From: Robertmurraya sp. FSL R5-0851
GTDB taxonomy: Bacteria > Bacillota > Bacilli > Bacillales > Cytobacillaceae
Direction of reading: 5' to 3'
Assembly: GCF_038002965.1 (NCBI RefSeq)
Contig: NZ_JBBOOE010000001.1
Span: forward strand, 1,903,001-1,967,000
Length of the DNA: 64,000 bases
The number at the start of each line of letters is the position of its first letter. The stretch's first letter is position 1. A program made the translations under genes and the position numbers. Below the pieces are notes generated by a model that was given only the letters and a program-made list of their open reading frames with translations, did no database searches and was not told the origin of the DNA. Below are positions 48,840 to 57,079 of the stretch, piece after piece.

Positions 48840-49253
48840 TTATTTTGTCAAAGCATGTTCTACTTTAATGCATCGATTCATAACCACCGTGTAGCCTTTG
48901 CTTTTTAAAAATTCGTACGCTTCTTCATTTTCTAATCCTAATTGTGCCCAAAATACATCCGCATCGATTTGATCGAACTCTCTTGCCACTTCTGGGAGAA
49001 ATTCAGATCGTCTAAACACATTCACAATGTCTACATGTCCTTCAATATCAGTCAATTTGGCTACGGCTTTAATACCAAACACTTCATCTACGGTAGGGTT
49101 AACTGGAATAATTTCATATCCAGCATTTTTCATAGCTTCAGAAACCATGTAAGAGGTACGCTCTGGATTATTGCTTATTCCAACAACAGCGATTCGCTTT
49201 GCCTTTTTTAAGATTTGCCCCAATTCTTCACGGCCCGGATACTCGATTGGCAT
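48840..49253 (-). CDS. yneT: CoA-binding protein, YneT/YccU family
   Basis: The protein has 137 residues from ATG 49,253; an earlier GTG at 49,262 sits too near the AGAGGAG ribosome site. It is a Rossmann CoA-binding domain: LKKAKRIAVVGISNNPERTS, IIPVNPTVDEVFGIKA, VFRRSEFLPEVAREF and a C-terminal MNRCIKVEH. The role is unknown; the fold is that of the succinyl-CoA synthetase alpha N-domain. It lies between plsY and parE as in B. subtilis. Confidence 0.9.
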   Translation of the reverse strand: MPIEYPGREELGQILKKAKRIAVVGISNNPERTSYMVSEAMKNAGYEIIPVNPTVDEVFGIKAVAKLTDIEGHVDIVNVFRRSEFLPEVAREFDQIDADVFWAQLGLENEEAYEFLKSKGYTVVMNRCIKVEHALTK

Positions 49254-49325
49254 CAAACTCACTCCTCTTAATTTTTGTTTAGTATGCCCTTACATTCTTT
49301 AATCATAGCCAATTGAATGATAAAA

Positions 49326-49346
49326 GGCTAGGAGAAACTCCTAGCC
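49326..49346 (-). terminator. terminator of the GH18 gene
   Basis: 9-bp perfect stem GGCTAGGAG / CTCCTAGCC with loop AAA, followed on the minus strand by TTTTATC. Confidence 0.8.
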
Positions 49347-49351
49347 GCGCC

Positions 49352-51073
49352 TTACTTTTTCACTATTTGCTGATTAAAAGTTTGTAGAGCGGTCCACGCT
49401 GTTTCATCCGCAAAATATCTGGACCAGCTCGCCACCCCAGCAAGATCATACTTTACCGCTAAATTGGTTCTTGCGGTAAGAGACTGTTCATCTTCAAGCC
49501 ATACCTTGTAGGTAGTTGCCTGATCGGGAACATAAAGCTCGGCATAATTTTGTCCGCTAGCTGCATCATAGATAGGAGTTAAGTTATTAGTGGTTAACCA
49601 TTCTTTGATTTGTGCCATGCTTTTGGATTTGGAGGAAACTTCACCGCTGTCTTTGATTTCCCATAGTCTTGTGTAAAGCGGAATACCTAAAATCAGCTTT
49701 TCATTTGGAACGATTTCCAAGAGCTTTTGTAGGTTGGTTTCAACCCATGGTAGGCTTGCTACGCTCCCGGCTTTTGGCGAGGAACCCCAATGCTCATCAT
49801 AGGCCATAATCGCAAGATAGTCGACAATTTCTGCAAGCTTATCACGTTCATAGAAAGCAGACCAATTACCTTCTGCCATAAATGTAATGTCCATGGAAAC
49901 AATTAAGCCTGCTTCATGTAAGTAGGGTGTTGCCTCTCGGACAAATTGTGTCACAAGTGGCCCGTCTTCTTCTCTTACATTTTCAATATCAATATTGATT
50001 CCGTTCAGCTCGTATAACTGACTGTAATGTAGGAGCTCTCGAATCATCTTCTGTCTCGTCTCGTAATCCTTAAAGGCTGCGTGAGTTAGGTCAGGATCAA
50101 ACGCGTTGGAGAATAGTCCCCAGACTTGATAGCCCTGTGCCTTTGCCCATTTCGAGTACTCCAGAGAAGCAAGGTTCCCGATGGTTCCCGTTTCGTCCTT
50201 TAGTTCGAACCAGGTTGGTGAAACAACGTTTACTCCGTTCATTACAGGAATCATAGTAGTATCTGGGTTTTTCGTATACACTGCTTCCCAAGTAAGGTTG
50301 ATCGGTCCTTCAAAGGTTGGAGTATTTACAGCTTCCTTTTCATATTCTACATTGATGGTTACCTTATCCTGTGTTTCAATTAAGTCCTTAGATATAAATC
50401 CAGCAACTCCGTCTATTTTTCTAACAAAATAGAATTCTTCCTTCTCATCTTCAATCCAAATCTTTTCCCCGTTTGATACATCTGCAACATAAGGAGATTG
50501 TAAGGTTGCGTCTGTACGCAGTCGAAGTTTTTCCTCGTGAACATCCTCATTCGTAACCACAGCATTTTGAAGAGTATCTCCATCCTTTTCAATCCATACG
50601 GCATTTGAGTTTTCAAGTACACGGTACGTAACAGGATAAAACTGAATGACTGGGTCAAGCGCTACATATAATTGGCCTTGTTCATCTACTAATGGAGCAA
50701 ATTGGAGTTCAACCGGCTTCTCATTTATAAAATAGGTTAAGGACTCTGTAGGCATTTGTACCACTTTATTAGAGGTAGTAATGATGATTGAGTTTGATTT
50801 TTCATCAAACGCGATACTATCATCAATATTCTCCTTCAAAAAGTCTAACGATACATAGACGCTTTCGCCTTCTATAATCGCATTTCCTTGTTGTTTCCCT
50901 TGAAATAGAACAGGATTTTCTCCCGTGAAGTAGCTTGTTTTTTCGCTTGAAGCAAAAGGATAGAAGAATAATAGAATACTAGAGATAATCACAAGTATTG
51001 ATGCAATGAGCCCTGTGATGGTCCATCCCTTTGATACAACCGGTTTTTTCTTATATGTTTCTAGACGTGCCAT
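49352..51073 (-). CDS. membrane-anchored GH18 hydrolase with stalk and SH3 domains
   Basis: The protein of 573 residues has one N-terminal membrane anchor (about 20-40). A copper-amine-oxidase-N-like stalk domain (about 50-160) and an SH3-like domain (about 175-230) follow, then a GH18 barrel with LNGINIDIENVREEDG, the DxxDxDxE-type motif with its catalytic Glu. It ends with the family's LAGVASWSRYFADETAW. Relatives such as YvbX, YdhD and SleL act on peptidoglycan or spore cortex, or are inactive. The anchor places it outside the membrane. Confidence 0.88.
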   Translation of the reverse strand: MARLETYKKKPVVSKGWTITGLIASILVIISSILLFFYPFASSEKTSYFTGENPVLFQGKQQGNAIIEGESVYVSLDFLKENIDDSIAFDEKSNSIIITTSNKVVQMPTESLTYFINEKPVELQFAPLVDEQGQLYVALDPVIQFYPVTYRVLENSNAVWIEKDGDTLQNAVVTNEDVHEEKLRLRTDATLQSPYVADVSNGEKIWIEDEKEEFYFVRKIDGVAGFISKDLIETQDKVTINVEYEKEAVNTPTFEGPINLTWEAVYTKNPDTTMIPVMNGVNVVSPTWFELKDETGTIGNLASLEYSKWAKAQGYQVWGLFSNAFDPDLTHAAFKDYETRQKMIRELLHYSQLYELNGINIDIENVREEDGPLVTQFVREATPYLHEAGLIVSMDITFMAEGNWSAFYERDKLAEIVDYLAIMAYDEHWGSSPKAGSVASLPWVETNLQKLLEIVPNEKLILGIPLYTRLWEIKDSGEVSSKSKSMAQIKEWLTTNNLTPIYDAASGQNYAELYVPDQATTYKVWLEDEQSLTARTNLAVKYDLAGVASWSRYFADETAWTALQTFNQQIVKK

Positions 51074-51281
51074 GTTTCACTCTCCCTTACCTTCATCGTA
51101 CCCGAAAAGATGATCTTTTGAAAAGAGGGTTTCGACATTCGTTCATTTTAGCCTCTAAATATGACGATTGAATAACAAAAAAGTTACGAGAATATAATGG
51201 AAAAAACCAATTGGACATGGTTTTTTAAGCGATACATGGTACAATAATAAGACGGTATATGAAGTGTGAAGGAGTCTTTGT

Positions 51282-51872
51282 ATGATGGAAATTGCATTAA
51301 TAATTATTGTTTCTTACCTGCTTGGTTCCATCCCCTCAGGGTTAATTGTTGGAAAAGCATTTTACGGTATTGATATCCGTGAGCATGGAAGTGGAAATTT
51401 AGGTGGAACCAATACGTTTCGTACTTTAGGGAAAAAAGCAGGGATGATTGTTACCGCTGCGGATATCTTAAAAGGTACACTTGCCTCGGCCCTTCCGATT
51501 ATGTTCGGAGTGGATGGTCAAATTGATCCTTTAATAGCGGGGATGATTGCGGTTGTTGGGCATATGTATCCTGTGTTCGCTAATTTTAAGGGTGGAAAAG
51601 CGGTGGCTACGTCAGGTGGAGTTCTTTTAGCATGTGCTCCAGTGATGTTTCTGGTGATGGTCGTTGTATTCTTGCTTAGCTTATACATAACGAAGTTCGT
51701 ATCACTTTCTTCAATTATTGCATCCATTGTAGCAGTGATTTATGCAGTGATTGCAAAGGAACCACTGTTAATTATCGTCGTTTCATTACTTTCTTTATTT
51801 GTTATTTATCGACATCGAGCGAATATCAAGCGAATTATCAATAAAACAGAACCAAAGATTAAATGGATGTAA
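51282..51872 (+). CDS. plsY: glycerol-3-phosphate acyltransferase PlsY
   Basis: The protein of 196 residues has the three PlsY motifs: [35 protein letters not shown] and [20 protein letters not shown]. About five to seven membrane helices are visible. It transfers the acyl group from acyl-phosphate to glycerol-3-phosphate, the first step of phospholipid synthesis (YneS in B. subtilis). RBS AAGGAG; ATG 51,282 or 51,285. It is divergent from the GH18 gene. Confidence 0.97.
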   Translation: MMEIALIIIVSYLLGSIPSGLIVGKAFYGIDIREHGSGNLGGTNTFRTLGKKAGMIVTAADILKGTLASALPIMFGVDGQIDPLIAGMIAVVGHMYPVFANFKGGKAVATSGGVLLACAPVMFLVMVVVFLLSLYITKFVSLSSIIASIVAVIYAVIAKEPLLIIVVSLLSLFVIYRHRANIKRIINKTEPKIKWM

Positions 51873-51897
51873 GACCCGACAAAGGGTCTTTTTTTTG
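51871..51897 (+). terminator. terminator of plsY
   Basis: AAGACCC / GGGTCTT stem with loop GACAAA and eight Ts, overlapping the stop codon. Confidence 0.85.
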
Positions 51898-52003
51898 ACT
51901 AAAATTTTGCAGGTTTTGACTTTTTTAATGAAAAACATACATATTACGATGAAATTCACCATATAGATGGAGTAGAAATTACGCTAGATGGGAGATAAGA
52001 GAA

Positions 52004-52690
52004 ATGACGGACGAGATGAAAAAGTGTGAAACAATGGTTGCTGAAATGGTTCATGAAGTGAAGAATCCTCTGACAACCGTGAAAGGTTTGCTGCAATTAT
52101 TAAAACCATACTTGGTGATGATAGAAAAAGAACAATATGCGGATCTCGCCATAAGTGAAATCAACCGTGCGGATGAGTTACTTACCGCATATGCTAATTC
52201 AAATATAGCCAGTTCTCCTCAGCAAAAGCTTGTGTGTGTGAACAGGTTATTAGAGGAAATGAAATTGCTTTTTGAAAGAGAAGCAAATGTATATAGAATT
52301 CAATTTCATACTCAATTCGATCCCGATCTTCTTAAGGTAGATGTTTGTCGTAATGAATTCAAACAAGTGCTCGTCAATTTAGTGAAAAATGCGGTTGAAT
52401 CACTAATAGAGGTCCAGGATGCCCGAGTCCGAAAAATTACTTTAGAAACCAATGTTCTAGAAAACAGAATACATGTGGTTGTAAAAGATAACGGTTCTGG
52501 GATGGATCAAGCGACCCTTGCGCGACTGTTTACCCCCTTTTATACCGAAAAATCTTATGGTACAGGCTTGGGATTATCGATTTGCAAAAAGCTGATTGAA
52601 AAGCATAATGGCTTAATCACCGTTGAGAGCCAAAAAAACGTAGGAACCACTTTTCAAATTGCTCTGCCTATTCCAACAGATGTAGACTAA
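52004..52690 (+). CDS. soluble histidine kinase (HisKA + HATPase), no sensor domain
   Basis: The protein of 228 residues has an H-box MVAEMVHEVKNPLTTVKGLL near residue 20, N-box region EFKQVLVNLVKNAVESL, G1 VKDNGSGMD and G2 YGTGLGLSICKKL. This is the kinase module of Bacillus sporulation-type kinases (KinA-E) without PAS or membrane parts. Directly upstream (51,903-51,998) is an open 31-codon fragment GFDFFNEKHTYYDEI ... ITLDGR. It could be the end of a lost sensor region, but it is in a different frame. No response regulator is adjacent. RBS GGGAGATAAGAG. Confidence 0.85.
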   Translation: MTDEMKKCETMVAEMVHEVKNPLTTVKGLLQLLKPYLVMIEKEQYADLAISEINRADELLTAYANSNIASSPQQKLVCVNRLLEEMKLLFEREANVYRIQFHTQFDPDLLKVDVCRNEFKQVLVNLVKNAVESLIEVQDARVRKITLETNVLENRIHVVVKDNGSGMDQATLARLFTPFYTEKSYGTGLGLSICKKLIEKHNGLITVESQKNVGTTFQIALPIPTDVD

Positions 52691-52725
52691 TTGTCATAGA
52701 TAACCCCTAAATAAATATAGAAAAG

Positions 52726-52772
52726 AAAGGCCCGACAAGAGCTTGTGTAGCTGCTTTCATCGGGCCTTTCTT
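52726..52772 (+). terminator. terminator after the kinase gene
   Basis: 10-bp stem AAAGGCCCGA / TCGGGCCTTT with T-rich tail; it can also end the small minus-strand gene beside it. Confidence 0.85.
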
Positions 52773-52781
52773 TTATTTGTG

Positions 52782-52952
52782 TTAGGTCTCTTTGATTAAC
52801 TCATCTTCAAAGAAAAAGGTATTTGGGTATTCCTCAACAATGTACGAATACCTCTTCATATTTTTAACATATTGACATTTAGAGATGACGACAGACTCAC
52901 CAGACACTTTTATGCTTACTTCTTCTCCGCTGTTATATAAATTCTTTTTCAT
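52782..52952 (-). CDS. small conserved-looking protein of 56 residues
   Basis: ATG 52,952 follows AGGATGAGAG and gives MKKNLYNSGEEVSIKVSGES, VVISKCQYVKNMKRYSYIVE and EYPNTFFFEDELIKET. The protein looks like a small beta-barrel (SH3/KOW-like 'G-x-V' start, then 'YVKNMKRYSYIVEEYP'). It has coding composition, a ribosome site and a terminator at its 3' side. I do not recognise a named family. Confidence 0.65.
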   Translation of the reverse strand: MKKNLYNSGEEVSIKVSGESVVISKCQYVKNMKRYSYIVEEYPNTFFFEDELIKET

Positions 52953-53130
52953 TCTCTCATCCTGTCTTATATTTTAATTTTTGATCCATAGAAAGTTAAG
53001 TATTACTCAATTATGACAGTCCTATTTATTTAAATCCAGTTTTTTATGGTTTGGTAAAAATTTTATCACTCTAACAAAGTGGAATATGGTATCTTTATGG
53101 AGGTGAATTTTATCAGGAGGAACGAACGAT

Positions 53131-54186
53131 ATGACGAATAACATGTTCTCTCTTAGTAAAACAGAGCATAAGGATGAGCGAGTACTTTCCTTCTTAGAAA
53201 AAAACGGAGGAAATCATGCTTCTCACTTAATTTTGTTGCGCGATAAAGAGTTGTTTTGGGCTGTAGATGAAAAGGTGTTAATTGCTTATAAAAAAATTGC
53301 GAATAAATTGGTTGTATTAGGTGATCCCATCGGTGATGAAACTTATATAGTGGATGCAATAAAAGAATTTCATGAATACTGTGATGAACTACGTTTAACT
53401 CCTGTTTTTTATCAAATCAGTGCTAAATACATGCACTATTTTCACGAAACTGGTTTTTCCTTTATGAAGCTTGGCGAAGAAGGTATTGTGGATGTGACAA
53501 ACTTCTCTCTTGCTGGAAAACAAGGAGCGAAACTTCGTACAAAGTTTAATAAGTTTACAAGAGAAAACTTTCATTTTCGAGTCATCACTCCTCCCTATTC
53601 GCATTCATTCCTTGCAGAGCTTCGTGCCATTTCTGAAGAGTGGTTAGGAGACCAAAAGGAAAAAGGATTTTCGGTTGTCTCCTTCAGTGAGGAATATGTT
53701 TCTTCATATCCGGTTGCTTTATTAACGAATGCGGAAGGTCGAGTGGTCGCTTTTGCTACATTAGCAACAGATTATAAAGACACAGTAACGATTGATTTAA
53801 TGAGAAAATCGACTAGTTCCTCATACGGGACAATGGATGTACTTTTTATTCATATCTTTCAATGGGTTAAAGAACATGGATATCAGTACTGCAGCTTAGG
53901 TATGGCCCCGCTTGCCAATGTAGGACAAACTAAATACTCGATTACTTCTGAAAAATGGATTCGTTTTATCTTTTTGCATGGTAATACTTTATATAAATTT
54001 AAGGGTCTTCAAGAGTTTAAAGGCAAATTCACTTCAAGTTGGGAACCGAAGTATTTGGCTTATAAAAAGTCCCCTTTAATTCTTGTGATTATTCAATTGA
54101 TTCTATTAATCAATCAACCTCCTTTATCAACGAAAACAAAAGAGGTTGTAGGAAAGCTTAAATATTTGATTAAAAAAGCGGTGTAA
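53131..54186 (+). CDS. DUF2156 protein (MprF C-terminal-like aminoacyl-transferase fold)
   Basis: The protein of 351 residues is soluble apart from a weak hydrophobic stretch near the C-terminus (PLILVIIQLILLINQ). It matches the cytosolic domain of phosphatidylglycerol lysyltransferases: VVLGDPIGDE, FYQISAKYMHYFHETGFSFM with KLGEEGIVDV, and DLMRKSTSSSYGTMDVLFIH. There is no flippase part, so it may charge a lipid or another acceptor from aminoacyl-tRNA. RBS is AGGAGGAACG. Confidence 0.85.
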   Translation: MTNNMFSLSKTEHKDERVLSFLEKNGGNHASHLILLRDKELFWAVDEKVLIAYKKIANKLVVLGDPIGDETYIVDAIKEFHEYCDELRLTPVFYQISAKYMHYFHETGFSFMKLGEEGIVDVTNFSLAGKQGAKLRTKFNKFTRENFHFRVITPPYSHSFLAELRAISEEWLGDQKEKGFSVVSFSEEYVSSYPVALLTNAEGRVVAFATLATDYKDTVTIDLMRKSTSSSYGTMDVLFIHIFQWVKEHGYQYCSLGMAPLANVGQTKYSITSEKWIRFIFLHGNTLYKFKGLQEFKGKFTSSWEPKYLAYKKSPLILVIIQLILLINQPPLSTKTKEVVGKLKYLIKKAV

Positions 54187-54216
54187 GAGGTAAACCAAGA
54201 GGTTCACCTCTTTTTT
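54186..54216. terminator. convergent terminator between the DUF2156 and HesB-like genes
   Basis: AGAGGTAAACC pairs with GGTTCACCTCT around AAGA, followed by six Ts. It lies between the ends of two converging genes. Confidence 0.8.
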
Positions 54217-54505
54217 ATAACTTGATTACTTGAAAACGTCCTTTACCAAGTACATCGGTTTGGTAGTCAAGTTTGGTGTTCTCAAAATAGACCATATCAT
54301 GATTATGGATAACGATATGAAGGTCGTGAAAAGGTATTACTTGATCCTCCTGTAATGGCTTCTCTTCCAGAGAAAGCTTTAACTGTGGACCTCCTCAGCC
54401 TATTCCCATGGTTAATCGAACGTACAGTACTTCCTCTTCTGTTTTCTTCTCTTTTTCAACAGCAGATAGCAAAATTTGATACGCTGATGGGGTAAGTTTT
54501 AACAT
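54215..54505 (-). CDS. HesB/IscA-like iron-sulfur protein with in-frame UGA: candidate selenoprotein
   Basis: ATG 54,505 after AGAGAGGAGC opens a 97-codon frame, interrupted only by TGA at codon 37 (54,395-54,397). The protein reads MLKLTPSAYQILLSAVEKEK ... VLYVRLTMGIG-U37-GGPQLKLSLEEKPL, then VIPFHDLHIVIHNHDMVYFE, NTKLDYQTDVLGKGRFQVI. The UGA stands at the cysteine of the family motif MGIGCGGPQ. Both halves are otherwise fully conserved and free of frameshifts, which argues against decay. A hairpin of bacterial SECIS type follows the UGA. HesB-like selenoproteins with Sec at this place are a known bacterial group. The alternatives are a recent nonsense mutation or a sequence error. Confidence 0.75.
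54358..54377 (-). promoter_or_regulatory. putative bacterial SECIS hairpin
   Basis: In the mRNA: GCUU, bulged U, CUCU, loop GGA, AGAG, AAGC: eight perfect base pairs around one bulged U. The loop begins 26 nt after the UGA and starts with G. Bulged U plus a G at the loop start, within roughly 16-37 nt of UGA, is the known bacterial consensus for SelB binding. Confidence 0.65.
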
Positions 54506-54644
54506 TTTTTGCTCCTCTCTAACAAGAAAATTGTCGCATATTGTAACGCATTTATGACATAATGAAGAAAAGACAACTTTATGATACCCATCTTAGCGAA
54601 AAAGTACATGGATTGCCAATAAACTGTATGTAGTAGGTGTTATT

Positions 54645-55817
54645 ATGAGGAAAGTTAGAAAGAAAAAGCGGAAAAACAATATGTGGGTTGGAGCCGCTCT
54701 TTCAGGTTCTTTAATCACCGCGTCTTTATTCTTATTTATGAACATGTATGAAAGTGCCAATGCGAGTCCCGTTGTACATAATGAAAAAAATGTGTCCCCT
54801 CGTGCACTTGGGGTTGAATCGAAGACTTATGAACAAACGATCACACTTGGTGCCATTGGAGATATTCTGATTCATGATTGGGTGTATGAGGATGCTCAGA
54901 CTGGCAATGGATATGATTTTCACCCCATGTTTGAGCAAGTTGCAGCAACACTATCTCAACCGGATATTTTGTTAGCTAATCAGGAAACGATACTTGGTGG
55001 AGTTGAGTTGGGTATTTCTAGCTATCCGATGTTTAATAGTCCTATAGAAATTGGAAGCGCTATAAAAGATGCAGGAGTAGACATTGTCTCCACAGCAAAT
55101 AATCACTCTTTAGATAAACGTGAAAAAGGGCTACTTACTTCTCTAACCAATTTAGATCAACTTGGAGTTCCAAGTGTTGGAACATATTCAAGTGCCGAGG
55201 ATCAGCAAACGTTAACCATGATGGAAAAGAACGGAATTAAGGTCGCCTATCTGTCGTACACATATGGAACGAACGGGATGCCGATTCCTGAAGGTAAGGA
55301 CTATTTAGTCAACTTAATTGATAAGGAAGCCATGAAAAGTGAAATCCACCGCGCACGTGAAGCCGCTGATATTACTGTCATGAGCATTCACTGGGGTAAT
55401 GAATATCAACGTTTTCCTACCGAAGAACAGGAAGAACTTGCTCAATTTCTTGTAGATGAAGGAGTAGATATTATCTTTGGTCATCATCCCCATGTACTCC
55501 AACCGATGGAATGGTTGAAGGCTTCTGATGGAAGACAAGCTCTAGTGGTCTATTCGTTAGGGAATTTTCTATCTGGACAAATGAGAGATTATAAAGACAT
55601 AGGCGGTATGGCTTCTATACGAGTGACCAAGCAAATAAATTCAGATGGAACATCAATTCGTCTTTCTGAGCCTGGTTTCTTTCCAACATATGTATCAAAT
55701 CAAAGACTACAAAATTATCGGGTGGTCCCATTGCAGAATGCTGGCAATTTTGGAATGAGTAACGCCGAAAGCAAGTACAATGAAATACTGACACATATGA
55801 CAAATAATCTTAAATGA
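54645..55817 (+). CDS. CapA-family poly-gamma-glutamate synthesis/metallophosphatase-like protein
   Basis: The protein of 390 residues has a basic N-terminus and one membrane anchor (MWVGAALSGSLITASLFLFM), then the CapA domain: TLGAIGDILIHDWVYEDAQ, LANQETILGG, STANNHSLDKREKGLL, SIHWGNEYQRFPTEEQEELA and FGHHPHVLQPMEW with YSLGNFLSG. The domain is calcineurin-like with metal-binding Asp, Asn and His. CapA/PgsA proteins take part in poly-gamma-glutamate export, but no capBC genes are here, so another envelope role is possible. Confidence 0.9.
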   Translation: MRKVRKKKRKNNMWVGAALSGSLITASLFLFMNMYESANASPVVHNEKNVSPRALGVESKTYEQTITLGAIGDILIHDWVYEDAQTGNGYDFHPMFEQVAATLSQPDILLANQETILGGVELGISSYPMFNSPIEIGSAIKDAGVDIVSTANNHSLDKREKGLLTSLTNLDQLGVPSVGTYSSAEDQQTLTMMEKNGIKVAYLSYTYGTNGMPIPEGKDYLVNLIDKEAMKSEIHRAREAADITVMSIHWGNEYQRFPTEEQEELAQFLVDEGVDIIFGHHPHVLQPMEWLKASDGRQALVVYSLGNFLSGQMRDYKDIGGMASIRVTKQINSDGTSIRLSEPGFFPTYVSNQRLQNYRVVPLQNAGNFGMSNAESKYNEILTHMTNNLK

Positions 55818-55820
55818 ATA

Positions 55821-55852
55821 AGCGGTGTCTATTTACGGACACTGCTTTTCTT
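55821..55852 (+). terminator. terminator of the capA-like gene
   Basis: AGCGGTGTC pairs with GACACTGCT (one G-U pair), loop of 8, then TTTTCTTT. Confidence 0.8.
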
Positions 55853-56017
55853 TCCCCTCCCATCCTATCCAAACGTCCAATGTAGCATACCCCTCAATCA
55901 AAATTAGCTGCTAACATAAAGAAAAGCACAGTTGAAATGTACTTTTATCGAGCTTGTTTTTAGCAATTTCGTCCTTTTTGCATTATAATACTCGATATAC
56001 GGAAGGAGTTTTTCATT

Positions 56018-56305
56018 ATGAATATAATTGTAAATGATCTTGCTGCGGCTTGGTATAAAGAAGAAATGCTGTTAAATAAGGGCGATTATGTACGCTTCTT
56101 TGCACGCTATGGTGGCTGTAGTACGGTACAGCAAGGATTTTCATTAGGAGTATCGTCTGAAACACCGCATCAAATTGGATTTGAAGTGGTCAAGGATGAT
56201 ATTCATTACTATATTGAAGAAAAAGATTTATGGTATTTTGATGGTAAGGATTTATTCGTTGATTTTAACGAACAAGTAAATGAGCCAGTCTTTCGATACG
56301 AGTAA
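56018..56305 (+). CDS. yneR: HesB/YneR family protein
   Basis: The protein of 95 residues starts MNIIVNDLAAAWYKEEMLLN and contains RFFARYGGCSTVQQGFSLGV and YYIEEKDLWYFDGKDLFVDF, the sequence of B. subtilis YneR and its relatives. This HesB branch lacks the usual C-terminal CxC of A-type Fe-S carriers, so a cluster-carrier role is not certain. RBS is GGAAGGAG. It occupies the standard place next to yneQ, convergent with it. Confidence 0.9.
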   Translation: MNIIVNDLAAAWYKEEMLLNKGDYVRFFARYGGCSTVQQGFSLGVSSETPHQIGFEVVKDDIHYYIEEKDLWYFDGKDLFVDFNEQVNEPVFRYE

Positions 56306-56338
56306 AAAGCTGATCCAAAGCGGATCAGCTTTATTTTT
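56306..56338. terminator. bidirectional terminator between yneR and yneQ
   Basis: 11-bp perfect stem AAAGCTGATCC / GGATCAGCTTT with loop AAAGC and A/T tracts on both sides. Confidence 0.9.
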
Positions 56339-56630
56339 TCAATAATTTCGTTGCTGCTTCTTTCTCATGTAGCAGCACTCTTTTTTGATGTTCACCTAAT
56401 AAATCAAAGTGCGAATAGCCATTTTCTCGATAATGAATCCACTCTCGTTTTAAATTATAGGTTTCGCCCCATTTGGCTAACTGATCAAGATCACGACAGC
56501 CAACCTTTGTTACAGTAGTGCAATCGGGAAAGCGATCGTCCAACCAGTAATGGGTGAGAAAGGCAATTTCACCACGATCAATTTTCTTTTTCCAAGCTCG
56601 TAATTCTTCTCTTTTAATGCCAAAAGCCAT
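56331..56630 (-). CDS. yneQ: YneQ family protein
   Basis: The protein of 99 residues reads MAFGIKREELRAWKKKIDRG, FLTHYWLDDRFPDCTTVTKV and REWIHYRENGYSHFDLLGEH, a conserved Bacillaceae protein of unknown function. The stop codon lies inside the shared terminator. It is 14 bp after yneP and is probably co-transcribed with yneP and the AAA+ gene. RBS AGAAGGAGAG. Confidence 0.9.
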   Translation of the reverse strand: MAFGIKREELRAWKKKIDRGEIAFLTHYWLDDRFPDCTTVTKVGCRDLDQLAKWGETYNLKREWIHYRENGYSHFDLLGEHQKRVLLHEKEAATKLLKK

Positions 56631-56644
56631 CGGTTCTCTCCTTC

Positions 56645-57079
56645 TTACTCGGTTGCAACTGGCTGCTTTTTATGTTTTTCGTAAGCCTCATGCCAAATCG
56701 GAAATTTCTTTCTGATGGAAATCGGGCGGAATGTGTCTTGCATTACACAAACATGCTGGGACATTCCTTTTAGAGCTGTATCTCCACTTTCTGTGAAAAT
56801 TTCATAGCCATACGTTACACGGAACCCGTCGTACTCTTCAATCCACGTATGGACCATAGCCTTTTCCCCGTATCTTACTGGTTTTTTATACGATGCTTGA
56901 ATATCAATTACAGGAGATATTACGCCTTCTTTCTCCATATCAGCATATTTAAAACCTAGATCTTCAATGATACTTGTTCGACCTAGCTCCATCCAAACAA
57001 GGTAATTCGCATGGTAAACAACTCCCATTTGATCCGTTTCCGCATAGCGTACCTCTATTTCTTTTTTTCCTACTAGCAT
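56645..57079 (-). CDS. yneP: acyl-CoA thioesterase, YneP (4HBT hotdog)
   Basis: The protein of 144 residues has the hotdog-fold 4HBT signature: EVRYAETDQMGVVYHANYLV and WMELGRTSIIEDLG, with the Asp of TDQMGVVYHANY as catalytic residue in YbgC-type thioesterases. It would hydrolyse short-chain or aromatic acyl-CoA. The start overlaps the stop of the AAA+ gene by 1 nt (TAATG), so it is coupled to it. Confidence 0.92.
   Translation of the reverse strand: MLVGKKEIEVRYAETDQMGVVYHANYLVWMELGRTSIIEDLGFKYADMEKEGVISPVIDIQASYKKPVRYGEKAMVHTWIEEYDGFRVTYGYEIFTESGDTALKGMSQHVCVMQDTFRPISIRKKFPIWHEAYEKHKKQPVATE

Noticed and set aside
51903..51998. Short open fragment before the histidine kinase (GFDFFNEKHTYYDEI...)
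   Set aside because: Only 31 codons, no start, different frame; could be chance or a remnant, so not listed as a gene.
54395..54397. Simple nonsense mutation in the HesB-like gene
   Set aside because: Not excluded, but set second because both halves are intact, the UGA falls exactly on the Cys, and a SECIS-type hairpin follows at the right distance.
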